Assembly (NCBI RefSeq): GCF_002262885.1 | Contig: NZ_NKYF01000015.1 | Coordinates: 62,001-126,000, forward strand | Origin: Pseudonocardia sp. MH-G8 | Lineage (GTDB): Bacteria > Actinomycetota > Actinomycetes > Mycobacteriales > Pseudonocardiaceae | Length of the DNA stretch: 64,000 nucleotides | Reading direction: 5' to 3' | In this document: one piece after another, positions 44,315-52,582 of the stretch | How positions within the stretch are numbered: position 1 is the first letter of the stretch | Layout: the number at the start of each line of letters is the position of its first letter | Program-made: the position numbers and the translations under genes | Notes under the pieces: generated by a model | Databases searched by the model: none | The model's input: the letters and a program-made list of their open reading frames with translations, nothing else | What the model was told of the DNA's origin: nothing

Positions 44315-45841
44315 TCACGCCGAGGCCGCCGCCAGCTCCGCCCGCAGGAGGTGCTTCTGGATCTTCCCGGACGGGTTGCGCGGGATCGGGTGGATCGCGA
44401 GTGCGTGCGGGTGCTTGTAGTCGGCGATGCGGTCGCGGCACCAGGTGCGCAGGGACTCCAGCGTGGGCTCGGCGCCCTCGCGCGGGGCGACGACGGCGAG
44501 GATGCTCTCGCCGTAGTCGGCATGTGGCACGCCGATGACGGCGACGTCGGCGATGTCCGGGTGCCCGGCGAGGGCGTTCTCGACCTCCACCGAGTAGACG
44601 TTGCGTGCCCCGGTGATGATCATGTCCTTGAGCCGGTCGACCAGCGTGATGTAGCCGTCGGCGTCCAGCCGGGCCAGGTCCCCGGTGTGCAGCCAGCCGT
44701 CGCGGATGGTCTCTGCGGTGGCCTCGGGCTGGTTCCAGTAGCCCTTCATGACCGTCTCGCCGCGGAGCAGGAGCTCGCCGACCTCACCCGGGGCCACGTC
44801 GGTCTCCTCCGCGCTGACGACCCGGCACTCGGTGTTGGGCAGGGCGTAGCGGCCGCTCGCGTCGGGACGGGCGGCCACGTCGGCGGGCGGGGAGTAGATG
44901 CCACCCGGACCTGCCTCGGTCTGCCCGCACAGCTGGTAGAGCTCGACGTCGGGCAGCGTCTCGACCAGCGCGCTCACGGTGTCCGCCGGCATCGGGGCCG
45001 CGCCGAAGAGCCCGACGCGCCACGCGGACAGGTTGCGCTCGGTCAGGTCGGGCAGCCGGAGCAGGAACTGGTACATCGTCGGCACGCCGAAGAACAGCGA
45101 GATCCGCTCGGTGGCCAGCGTGTCGGCCACGGCGGCGGGCTCGAACCCGGGCAGCACCACGTGGGTCATCCCCAGGACCGTGCCGGGGAACAGCATCATC
45201 GTCAGCTCGGCGGCGTGGTAGAGCGGTGCGACGTGCAGCACGCGGTCGCCGTCGCGGTAGCCGCAGGTGCCGCCGATGTTGAACCCGACCCACAGCGCGC
45301 GGTGGTGGTCGAACAGCGCTCCCTTGGGCCGGCCGGTGGTGCCGGAGGTGTAGAGCAGAAGCGCGTCGTCGGCCTCCGCGGCCTGGTGGGCGACGGGCGG
45401 GTTCGTCTCGGCCGCGGCGAGCGCGATGAGGTCGGGGGCGGGCGAGCCCGCACCGAGGGCGAGGACCGTGGGGGCGGCGTCCGCCTGTGCCACACCCCGG
45501 GCGACGACGTCTGCCAGCTCGGGGGCGTGCAGCAGCACGGTGGCGCCCGAGTCGGTGATCAGGTGGGCGAGCTCGGGTGGGGCGCTGCGCGGGTTGACCG
45601 GCACCAGGATCGCCCCCGTGCGCAGCACCGCGTAGGCGGCGACGACGAAGTGGCCGGAGTTGGGCGAGATCAGCAACGCCCGGTCGCCGGGGGCGAGCCC
45701 CCGTGCCGCGAGCGCGGCGGCGACGCGCTCCACCTCGGCGTGCAGGTCGCGGTACGTCTCGCGACGGGCGCCGAACACGAGCGCCTCGCGTTCGGGGCAT
45801 CGCGCGGCGGTGAATCGGAGCGTATCGGGGATCGAGGGCAT
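44315..45841 (-). CDS. Acyl-CoA synthetase (AMP-forming), first
   Basis: This 508-residue ANL-superfamily ligase activates a carboxylic acid with ATP and CoA. Motifs are the P-loop LLLYTSGTTGRPKGA near residue 165, YQLCGQTEAGPGG near 305, GWLHTGDLARLDADGY near 385 and the catalytic Lys in RNPSGKIQKHLLR near the C-terminus. It faces the thiolase gene, and the 20-bp TGAAGTGAAC palindrome lies between them. It probably feeds the beta-oxidation-like enzymes of this island. Chain length or ring type cannot be read. Confidence 0.92.
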   Translation of the reverse strand: MPSIPDTLRFTAARCPEREALVFGARRETYRDLHAEVERVAAALAARGLAPGDRALLISPNSGHFVVAAYAVLRTGAILVPVNPRSAPPELAHLITDSGATVLLHAPELADVVARGVAQADAAPTVLALGAGSPAPDLIALAAAETNPPVAHQAAEADDALLLYTSGTTGRPKGALFDHHRALWVGFNIGGTCGYRDGDRVLHVAPLYHAAELTMMLFPGTVLGMTHVVLPGFEPAAVADTLATERISLFFGVPTMYQFLLRLPDLTERNLSAWRVGLFGAAPMPADTVSALVETLPDVELYQLCGQTEAGPGGIYSPPADVAARPDASGRYALPNTECRVVSAEETDVAPGEVGELLLRGETVMKGYWNQPEATAETIRDGWLHTGDLARLDADGYITLVDRLKDMIITGARNVYSVEVENALAGHPDIADVAVIGVPHADYGESILAVVAPREGAEPTLESLRTWCRDRIADYKHPHALAIHPIPRNPSGKIQKHLLRAELAAASA

Positions 45842-45869
45842 CGTCGCTCTCCTCCGCAGTCTGGCCTTG

Positions 45870-45889
45870 CCACCTGAAGTGAACGGTGG
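45870..45889. promoter_or_regulatory. Island operator A (TGAAGTGAAC core)
   Basis: CCACC-TGAAGTGAAC-GGTGG lies between the first CoA ligase and the thiolase gene. Its 10-bp core occurs, inverted and with different GC arms, in the other divergent promoter region at 52468, so one regulator probably controls both. Confidence 0.7.
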
Positions 45890-45966
45890 TTAGCTCGCTG
45901 ACGGAGAGAGTCAAGCACCTGGGGCGCTGCTTGGGAAGCGCTCCGGCGTAGCCGGGAGGAATCACG

Positions 45967-47157
45967 ATGAGTCGAGCAGCGGTGGTCGGCGGCGTCGGCA
46001 TGATCCCGTTCACCAAGCCGAGGGAGACCGCCGGCTACGAGGTGATGGGTGAGCGGGCCGCGCGGGCCGCCCTGGCCGACGCCGGCGTCGACTACGCCGC
46101 GGTGCAGCAGGCCTACGTCGGCTGGGTGTACGGCGATTCGACAGCCGGTCAGGCCGCGCTGTACGGGCTGGGGCAGACCGGGATCCCGATCGTCAACGTG
46201 AACAACAACTGCTCCACCGGCTCGTCGGCGTTGTTCCTGGCCCGGCAGGCCGTCGAGAGCGGGGCGGTGGAGTGCGCGCTGGCGCTGGGGTTCGAGCAGA
46301 TGGCGAACGGCGCGCTCGCGATGGGCTTCTCCGACCGGACCTCGCCGATGGCCCGGTTCGACGACGCCACGGACGCGCTGCAGGACCGCGACCCGGCCGC
46401 GCCGTTCGCCGCGCAGTACTTCGGCGGGGCGGGCCGCGAGCACATGGAGCGCTTCGGCACGAGCCGCGCGACGTTCGCGAAGATCGCGGTCAAGGCGCGG
46501 GCACACGCGGCGCACAACCCGTACGCGGTGTTCCGCGACGCGGTCACCGAGGAGCAGGTGCTGGCGTCGCCGCAGATCTACGGCCCGTTGACCCGGTTGA
46601 TGTGCTGCCCGCCCACCTGCGGTGCGGCGGCCGCGCTCGTGTGCAGCGAGGAGTTCGCGCGCCGGCACGGGATCGACGCCTCGGTGCGGCTGCGCGCGCA
46701 GGTCATGACCACCGACTTCCCGAGCACCTTCGAGTCCGGGGACATGCGCCGCGTGGTCGGCTACGACCTCACCGCCGCCGCGGCGCAACAGGTGTACGAG
46801 GCCGCGGGCGTCGGGCCGCTGGACATCCCGGTCGTGGAGCTGCACGACTGCTTCGCCACGAACGAGCTGCTCAGCTACGAGGCGCTCGGGCTGACGCCGG
46901 AGGGAACCGGGGAGAAGTTCGTGCTCGACGGCGACAACACCTACGGCGGCCGCGTGGTCACCAACCCGTCCGGGGGGCTGCTGTCCAAGGGCCACCCGCT
47001 GGGCGCCACCGGCCTCGCGCAGTGCGCCGAGCTGGTGTGGCAGCTGCGCGGCACCGCCGGGGCGCGGCAGGTCGAGGGCGCCACGCTCGCGCTGCAGCAC
47101 AACCTCGGCCTGGGCGGGGCCTGCGTGGTCAGCCTGTACGAGAAGGTGGCCGCCTGA
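45967..47157 (+). CDS. SCP-x-type thiolase (lipid-transfer protein)
   Basis: This 396-residue thiolase cleaves 3-oxoacyl-CoA. Nucleophile Cys82 lies in NVNNNCSTGSSAL, the SCP-x motif HDCFATNELLSYEALGL near residue 298, GGLLSKGHPLGATG near 338 and a second Cys in GLGGACVVSLYE at the end. This class acts on branched or steroid side-chain substrates as well as fatty acids. GGGAGG precedes ATG 45967. Its stop overlaps the next start by one base (TGATG), and it leads the plus-strand operon of five genes. Confidence 0.92.
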   Translation: MSRAAVVGGVGMIPFTKPRETAGYEVMGERAARAALADAGVDYAAVQQAYVGWVYGDSTAGQAALYGLGQTGIPIVNVNNNCSTGSSALFLARQAVESGAVECALALGFEQMANGALAMGFSDRTSPMARFDDATDALQDRDPAAPFAAQYFGGAGREHMERFGTSRATFAKIAVKARAHAAHNPYAVFRDAVTEEQVLASPQIYGPLTRLMCCPPTCGAAAALVCSEEFARRHGIDASVRLRAQVMTTDFPSTFESGDMRRVVGYDLTAAAAQQVYEAAGVGPLDIPVVELHDCFATNELLSYEALGLTPEGTGEKFVLDGDNTYGGRVVTNPSGGLLSKGHPLGATGLAQCAELVWQLRGTAGARQVEGATLALQHNLGLGGACVVSLYEKVAA

Positions 47158-47615
47158 TGGCGATCGACCCGGCACTGGTCGGCACGACGCAACCCGCCCT
47201 CGTCGTCGAGGTCGAGCGCGGGCAGCTCCGCGCGTTCGCGCACGCGATCGGCGAGACCGACCCGGTGTACGTCGACCTCGACGCCGCCCGCGCCGCCGGA
47301 CACCCCGACCTGCCGGTGCCGCCGACGTTCCTGTTCGGGCTCGGGCTCGGCCGGGGCGGCGACTTCGCCTGGCTCACCGACCTCGGTGTCGACCTGCGCC
47401 ACGTCCTGCACGGCGAGCAGGAGTTCGCCTACCACCAGGTGGCGCACGCCGGGGACACCCTGACGCTGGAGCCGCGGATCAGCGACGTGTTCAGCAAGCG
47501 TGCAGGTGCGTTGCAGTTCCTGGTGCGCGACACCGCGGTGCACCGCGACGGCGCGCCGGTGGCCGAGCTGCGGGAGACCCTCGTCGTCCGCGATCCCGCG
47601 GCGGTGACGTCGTGA
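47157..47615 (+). CDS. MaoC-like dehydratase subunit, N-terminal FAS1 type
   Basis: This 152-residue hot-dog protein resembles the HadA/HadC-like or N-terminal MaoC domain: TQPALVVEVERGQLRAFAHA, PPTFLFGLGL, HVLHGEQEFAYHQVAHAGD. It lacks the hydratase catalytic motif itself and is expected to pair with the next protein, as in heterodimeric enoyl-CoA hydratases. It starts inside the thiolase stop, and the next gene overlaps its end by 4 bases (GTGA). The pair would hydrate a bulky enoyl-CoA. Confidence 0.85.
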   Translation: MAIDPALVGTTQPALVVEVERGQLRAFAHAIGETDPVYVDLDAARAAGHPDLPVPPTFLFGLGLGRGGDFAWLTDLGVDLRHVLHGEQEFAYHQVAHAGDTLTLEPRISDVFSKRAGALQFLVRDTAVHRDGAPVAELRETLVVRDPAAVTS

Positions 47616-48049
47616 CGGCCACCGGGCTCGCCGACGTCCGGGTCGGCACCGAGCTGCCGCCCCTGACTCCCCCACCGATCACCCGCACGACGCTGGCGCT
47701 GTTCGGTCCGGCATCGGGCGACCTCAACCCGATCCACCTCGACATCGACGTGGCCCGCTCGGCGGGCCTCGACGACGTCTTCGCGCACGGCATGCTGTCG
47801 ATGGCCTACCTCGGGCGGCTGCTCACCGGCTGGGTCGACCAGCGGCGGATCCGGTCGTTCCGCGTGCGCTTCGCCGCGATCACACCGGTCCACACCCGGC
47901 CCACCTGCACCGGGCGCGTCACGGCCGTCGACGAGGTCGACGGCGAGCGCCGGGCCACGCTCGAGCTGGCCGTCACGCTCGCCGACGGCACCACCACCCT
48001 CACCGGCAGCGCCGTGATCGCCCTGCCCGACCCCGCCCCGGAGAGCTGA
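47612..48049 (+). CDS. MaoC-like (R)-enoyl hydratase catalytic subunit
   Basis: This 145-residue hot-dog protein has the hydratase-2 motif GPASGDLNPIHLDIDVARSA near residue 35, with the catalytic Asp and His, and VFAHGMLSMAYLGRLL after it. It is the catalytic partner of the preceding MaoC-like subunit. The GTG start overlaps the upstream stop, and its own stop shares a base with the next ATG, so the operon is tightly coupled. Confidence 0.88.
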   Translation: MTATGLADVRVGTELPPLTPPPITRTTLALFGPASGDLNPIHLDIDVARSAGLDDVFAHGMLSMAYLGRLLTGWVDQRRIRSFRVRFAAITPVHTRPTCTGRVTAVDEVDGERRATLELAVTLADGTTTLTGSAVIALPDPAPES

Positions 48050-48885
48050 TGCCCGTTCCGCCCCTCACCGACCGCGTCGCGCTCGTCTCCGGTTCCGGCC
48101 GGGGAATCGGCCGCGAGATCGCCCTCAAGCTGGCCGCCGCGGGCGCCTCGGTGGTGGTCAACGACCTGGACGCCGACGTCGCCGAGCAGACCGCGGCCGA
48201 CATCACCGCGGCCGGCGGTGCCGCCACCAGCTGCGCCGGCAGCGTCACCGACGCCGAGTTCGCCGACCGGTTCGTGCGCACTGCCGTAGACACCTACGGC
48301 GGCCTGCACATCATCGTCAACAACGCCGGCTACACCTGGGACAACGTGATCCAGAAGATGTCCGACCAGCAGTGGGACGACATCCTCGACGTCCACCTCA
48401 AGGCGCCGTTCCGGATCCTGCGGGCAGCCCAGCCGGTGATCAGCGCCGCGGTGAAGGCGGAGCGTGCGCAGGGCTCGCCCCGCACCACCCGCAAGGTCGT
48501 GAACATCTCCTCGATCGCCGGCACGGCGGGCAACGTCGGCCAGGCCAACTACAGCTCGGCGAAGGCGGGGATCACGGGTCTGACCAAGGGCCTGGCCAAG
48601 GAGTGGGGCCGCTACGACGTCACGGTCAACTGCGTGGCGTTCGGGCTGATCCGCACCCGGCTCACCGAAGCCGCCGCCGGCGGGGACGCGAGCATCGACG
48701 TCGCGGGCCGCCAGATCAAGGTCGGCGTGAACCCGGACCTGCTCGCCCAGATGGAGAAGTCCATCCCGCTGGGGCGGGCCGGCACGCCGGCCGAGGCCGC
48801 AGGCGCGGTGTACCTGTTCTGCCTGCCCGAGAGCGACTACGTCTCCGGCCAGGTCCTGGTGTGCGGTGGTGGGTTCCACGGCTGA
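48049..48885 (+). CDS. SDR-family 3-hydroxyacyl-CoA dehydrogenase-like protein
   Basis: This 278-residue classical SDR has ALVSGSGRGIGREIALKL, ASVVVNDLDAD for the cofactor, IIVNNAGYTWDN near residue 87, catalytic Ser in NISSIAGTAGN near 150 and Tyr-Lys in YSSAKAGITG near 167. Within a beta-oxidation island it probably oxidises the (R)-3-hydroxyacyl-CoA made by the MaoC pair, supplying the thiolase substrate. The 3' end overlaps the enoyl-CoA hydratase gene by 20 bp. Confidence 0.88.
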   Translation: MPVPPLTDRVALVSGSGRGIGREIALKLAAAGASVVVNDLDADVAEQTAADITAAGGAATSCAGSVTDAEFADRFVRTAVDTYGGLHIIVNNAGYTWDNVIQKMSDQQWDDILDVHLKAPFRILRAAQPVISAAVKAERAQGSPRTTRKVVNISSIAGTAGNVGQANYSSAKAGITGLTKGLAKEWGRYDVTVNCVAFGLIRTRLTEAAAGGDASIDVAGRQIKVGVNPDLLAQMEKSIPLGRAGTPAEAAGAVYLFCLPESDYVSGQVLVCGGGFHG

Positions 48886-49723
48886 CCCCGCCCGCGGCGG
48901 GGTGCACCGCAGCGACGAGGCGGGTGTGGTCACCCTGCGGCTGCAGCGCGGCGAACGCAACGCCCTCGACAGCGCCCTCGCCGATGAGCTGGCCGAGGCG
49001 CTCGACGCCTGCGCGTCCGATCCTGGGGTGCGCGCCGTGGTCCTGACCGGGTCGGGGCCCGTGTTCAGTGTCGGGGCCGACCTCTCCGCCGGACCGAGCG
49101 CCATCCACGACCTGCTGATCGGCGAAGGCGCCTACGAGCGCGCGGGCTACCGGGAGCCGGCCGGGCGGGTCACCCTGCGCATGGCCGCGCTCGGGGTGCC
49201 GGTCATCGCCGCGATCAACGGCGATGCGATCGGCGGCGGCGCCACCATCCCGCTCGCCGCCGACGTCCGCTTCTTCGCCGCGCACGCGCGGGTCGGGTTC
49301 CCGTTCACCCGGCTCGGGGTGTGCCCGGAAGGGGCCTCCACGTTCTTCCTGCCGCGCCTGGTCGGCCCGTCCCGGGCCGCCGACTGGCTGCTCAGCGGGC
49401 GTCTGGTCGACGCCGACGAGGCGCTGGCCGCCGGCCTGGTCTCCCGGGTCGTCCCGCCCGACGAGGTGCTGACGGTGGCACAGGACTACGCCCGCGAGCT
49501 GGCGGCGCGGACCTCGCCCACCGCGGTCGCGGCCACCCGCAGGCTCCTCGCCGCCGCTCCCGCCGACCCGGTCACGGCGTCGGACGCGGAGAGCAGGGCC
49601 ATCGCGCAGCTCGCGGCCGGACCCGACTGCCGCGAGGGCGTGGCGGCGTTCCTGGAGCGCCGCCCACCCCGCTTCGCCGACCCGGTCACAGACCGAGGGA
49701 TCGGCCGACGACCTCCTTCATGA
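48866..49723 (+). CDS. Enoyl-CoA hydratase/isomerase family protein
   Basis: This 285-residue crotonase-fold protein has GVVTLRLQRGERNALDSALA near the start, SVGADLS for the first oxyanion strand, INGDAIGGGATIPLAADVRF near residue 112 and the catalytic-Glu region RLGVCPEGASTFFLPRL near 150. It may hydrate an enoyl-CoA or isomerise a double bond. GTG 48866 is used, with the coding overlap to the SDR. Its 3' end overlaps the convergent acyl-CoA dehydrogenase gene by 38 bp. Confidence 0.88.
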   Translation: MVGSTADPARGGVHRSDEAGVVTLRLQRGERNALDSALADELAEALDACASDPGVRAVVLTGSGPVFSVGADLSAGPSAIHDLLIGEGAYERAGYREPAGRVTLRMAALGVPVIAAINGDAIGGGATIPLAADVRFFAAHARVGFPFTRLGVCPEGASTFFLPRLVGPSRAADWLLSGRLVDADEALAAGLVSRVVPPDEVLTVAQDYARELAARTSPTAVAATRRLLAAAPADPVTASDAESRAIAQLAAGPDCREGVAAFLERRPPRFADPVTDRGIGRRPPS

Positions 49724-50837
49724 TCTCGGTGGTGCCGCCGTAGATCCGGGTGACCCGCGCATCGGCCCAGGCTCGGGCGATCGGGTACTCGACCATGTAG
49801 CCGTAGCCGCCGTGCAGCTGCAGGCACCGGTCCACCGCCCGGCCCTGCAACTCGGTGCACCACCACTTCGCCTTCGCGGCCTCGACGGCGGTGAGCTCGC
49901 CCGCGTTCAGCGCGCGCACGCAGTCGTCGAGGTAGTGCTCGGCGATGTCGACCTCGGTGGCGATCTCGGCCAGCACGAACCGCGAGTTCTGGAACGACCC
50001 GATCGGCTGCCCGAACGCGGTGCGCGACTTGACGTGCTCGAGCGTCTGCTCCAGCGCGACCCTTGCCGCGGCGGTCGCGGAGATCGCGATCGACAGCCGT
50101 TCCCGGGGCAGGTTCGCCATCAGCTGGGCGAAGCCCTGCCCCTCCTCGGACCCGAGCAGGTTCGCCACCGGCACCCGCACGTCGGTGAACGACAGTTCCG
50201 CGGTGTCCTGCGCGTGCTGGCCCAACTTGTCCAGGTTGCGGCCGCGCTCGAAGCCGGCCATCCCCCGCTCGAGCACCAGCAGGCTCACGCCCTTGTGCCG
50301 CAGGCCGGGGTCGGTCTTCACGGCCGTGATCACCACGTCCGCGTTGATGCCGTTGGTGATGAACGTCTTCGCCCCGTTGACGACGTAGTGGTCGCCCTCG
50401 CGGCGCGCGGTGGTCGTCATCGACGCGAGGTCCGACCCCATACCGGGCTCGGTCATCGCGATCGCGGTGATCAGCTCTCCTGACGCGATGCCGGGCAGCC
50501 AGCGCCGCCCCTGCTCCTCGTCGCAGTAGGAGAGGAAGTACGGCAGGCAGATGTCGTTGTGCAGGGTCAGGCCGAGGCCCGCCCCGGATGCACCGGCGCG
50601 CATGACCTCCTCGGCGATCACCGCGTGGAACCGGAAGTCGCGCACCCCTCCCCCGCCGAGCTCCTCCGGGATCTCCATCCCGAGGAAGCCCGACCGACCC
50701 GCGGTGCCGAACAGCTCCCGCGGCGTGATCCCGGCGGCCTCCCATGCAGCGAGGTGGGGCACCACCTCGAGGTCGAGGAACTTCCGGAACGACTCGCGGA
50801 AGTCCTCGTGGTCGTCCTCGTACAGCGTTCGGCGCAC
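49686..50837 (-). CDS. Acyl-CoA dehydrogenase
   Basis: This 383-residue FAD enzyme introduces the alpha-beta double bond. Signatures are AIAMTEPGMGSDLASM near residue 127, TFITNGINADVVI near 158, FGQPIGSFQNSRFVLAEI near 258, QLHGGYGYMVEYPIARAWAD near 340 and RIYGGTTEIMKEVVGRSLGL at the end, with the catalytic Glu in GTTEI. It belongs to the minus-strand pair with the second CoA ligase, 30 bp downstream of it. It should supply enoyl-CoA to the hydratases encoded on the other strand. Confidence 0.93.
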   Translation of the reverse strand: MRRTLYEDDHEDFRESFRKFLDLEVVPHLAAWEAAGITPRELFGTAGRSGFLGMEIPEELGGGGVRDFRFHAVIAEEVMRAGASGAGLGLTLHNDICLPYFLSYCDEEQGRRWLPGIASGELITAIAMTEPGMGSDLASMTTTARREGDHYVVNGAKTFITNGINADVVITAVKTDPGLRHKGVSLLVLERGMAGFERGRNLDKLGQHAQDTAELSFTDVRVPVANLLGSEEGQGFAQLMANLPRERLSIAISATAAARVALEQTLEHVKSRTAFGQPIGSFQNSRFVLAEIATEVDIAEHYLDDCVRALNAGELTAVEAAKAKWWCTELQGRAVDRCLQLHGGYGYMVEYPIARAWADARVTRIYGGTTEIMKEVVGRSLGL

Positions 50838-50867
50838 GGCGGGTTCGTTCCTCTCGGGCCGGTCGGG

Positions 50868-52412
50868 TCAGGAGACGCTGCGGTCGGCGTCGGCCCAGTG
50901 ACGGGCGCGCAGCTCACGCTTGAGGACCTTCCCCGCGCCGGACAGCGGCAGCGCGTCGACGAACTCCACCGACCGCGGCGCCTTGTAGCGGGCGATGTGC
51001 TCCGCGCAGTGCGCGCGCAGCTCCTCGGCCGTCGCGGCCGCGCCGGGCGCGAGCACCACGACTGCGTGCACGCGCTCACCCCACTCCGGGTCGGGCACAC
51101 CGATCACCGCGCAGGAGGCGACCGCGGGATGGCGGGCCAGCGCGTTCTCCACCTCCGCGGAGTACACGTTCTCCCCGCCGGACACGATCATGTCCTTGAT
51201 CCGGTCGACGATGAACACGTACCCGCGCTCGTCCATGTAGCCGCCGTCGCCGGTGTGCATCCAGCCGTCCCGCACCGCGGCCGCGGTCTCCTCGGGCCGG
51301 TTCCAGTAGCCGAGCATCACGTGGCCGCCGCGGGACACGACCTCGCCGACGGTGCCGCGCGGGACCTCGTGGTCCTCGGCGTCCACGATGCGCACCTCGG
51401 CGTGCGGGGCCGCCCGCCCCGCCGCACGGCGCAGCGACTCGTCCCCGTGGTCGGCCGGCGACAGCAGCGTGGCCACCGGGGACAGCTCGGTCATCCCGTA
51501 GGCCTGCGTGAACGCCGCCAGCGGCAGCCGCTTGGCCGTCCGTTCCAGCAGCGCCGCGGAGATCGGGGAGGCTCCGTAGATCAGGTTGCGCAGGCTGGAC
51601 AGGTCGCGGTCGGCGGCGTCCGGGGAGTCGACCAGCATCTGGATCATCGTGGGCACCAGCAGGACGTCGGTGACCCCGAGCTCCTCGATCGCCCGCGCCA
51701 CGCCGCCCGGCGTGAACCCGGGGACGATCACGTGGGTGCCGCCGAGGGAGTTGCGGGCGCCCCAGGCGGCCCCGTCGGCCAGGTGGAACATCGGGGCGGC
51801 GTGCAGCAGGCGCCCGCCCGCGGTCATGAAGGTGCCGGTGGCGGCGCATCCCAGCGCGGAGGTGACCAGGTTGGCGTGGCTGAGCACCACGCCCTTGGCC
51901 CGGCCCGTGGTGCCGCCGGTGTAGTAGATGCCGGCCGGCGCGTCGCCACCGCGGCCGGCGTCCGGTACCGGATCGTGCGCCGCGAGGAGGTGCTCCAGGT
52001 CGAGCGCACCCTCCGGCGCGGCGTCACCGTCGTGCACGACCGTCGCGAGACCGGGGACGGTGCGCTGCAGTTCGGGCACCAGCGCGGCGAAGGCGTCGTC
52101 GACGACGAGCACCCGGGCGCCGGCGTCCTCGAGCGAGAACGCGATCTCCGCGACGCTCCAGCGGGTGTTCACCGGAACGAACACCGCATCGGCCCACGCC
52201 ACCGCGAGCAGGAACTCGTGGTAGGTGTCCGAGTTGTGCGCCAGGATCGCGACGCGGTCCCCGGGCCCCACCCCGAGCGCCCGCAGTGCGCCGGCTAGCC
52301 GCGCCACGCGGTGCGCGCACTCCGCCCACGTGCGCACCCGTCCGTTGAAGATCGTTGCCGGCAGGTCGGGTGTCTGCTGCACGGCGCGGTGCAGGGCTTG
52401 CGTGAGGTACAT
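50868..52412 (-). CDS. Acyl-CoA synthetase (AMP-forming), second
   Basis: This 514-residue ANL ligase has the P-loop GIYYTGGTTGRAKGVVLSH near residue 160 (TGG where TSG is usual), QAYGMTELSPVATLLS near 320, GWMHTGDGGYMDERGYVFIV near 400 and the catalytic-Lys segment PLSGAGKVLKRELR near the end. GGAGG lies before ATG 52412. It faces the tandem TetR gene, and the TGAAGTGAAC palindrome lies between. Two ligases in one island suggest entry of both the parent acid and an intermediate, or a broad substrate range. Confidence 0.92.
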   Translation of the reverse strand: MYLTQALHRAVQQTPDLPATIFNGRVRTWAECAHRVARLAGALRALGVGPGDRVAILAHNSDTYHEFLLAVAWADAVFVPVNTRWSVAEIAFSLEDAGARVLVVDDAFAALVPELQRTVPGLATVVHDGDAAPEGALDLEHLLAAHDPVPDAGRGGDAPAGIYYTGGTTGRAKGVVLSHANLVTSALGCAATGTFMTAGGRLLHAAPMFHLADGAAWGARNSLGGTHVIVPGFTPGGVARAIEELGVTDVLLVPTMIQMLVDSPDAADRDLSSLRNLIYGASPISAALLERTAKRLPLAAFTQAYGMTELSPVATLLSPADHGDESLRRAAGRAAPHAEVRIVDAEDHEVPRGTVGEVVSRGGHVMLGYWNRPEETAAAVRDGWMHTGDGGYMDERGYVFIVDRIKDMIVSGGENVYSAEVENALARHPAVASCAVIGVPDPEWGERVHAVVVLAPGAAATAEELRAHCAEHIARYKAPRSVEFVDALPLSGAGKVLKRELRARHWADADRSVS

Positions 52413-52467
52413 CGCTGTCCTCCGTACCGGGGCCGGAACCACGTCATCGTGGCCGTGCGTGACCATA

Positions 52468-52487
52468 CCGCGGTTCACTTCACGCGG
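52468..52487. promoter_or_regulatory. Island operator B (TGAAGTGAAC core, inverted)
   Basis: CCGCG-GTTCACTTCA-CGCGG has perfect 5-bp arms around the reverse complement of the operator A core. It lies between the second CoA ligase and the tandem TetR gene, the expected place for autoregulation. Confidence 0.7.
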
Positions 52488-52582
52488 GAATCCCCATGTT
52501 GGGGCCTTATAATCCTTCAGCACAGCACGATCAACGATTCACGAGCGGTTCGCTCGCGGACCCACCCACGACGCGAGGAAGG

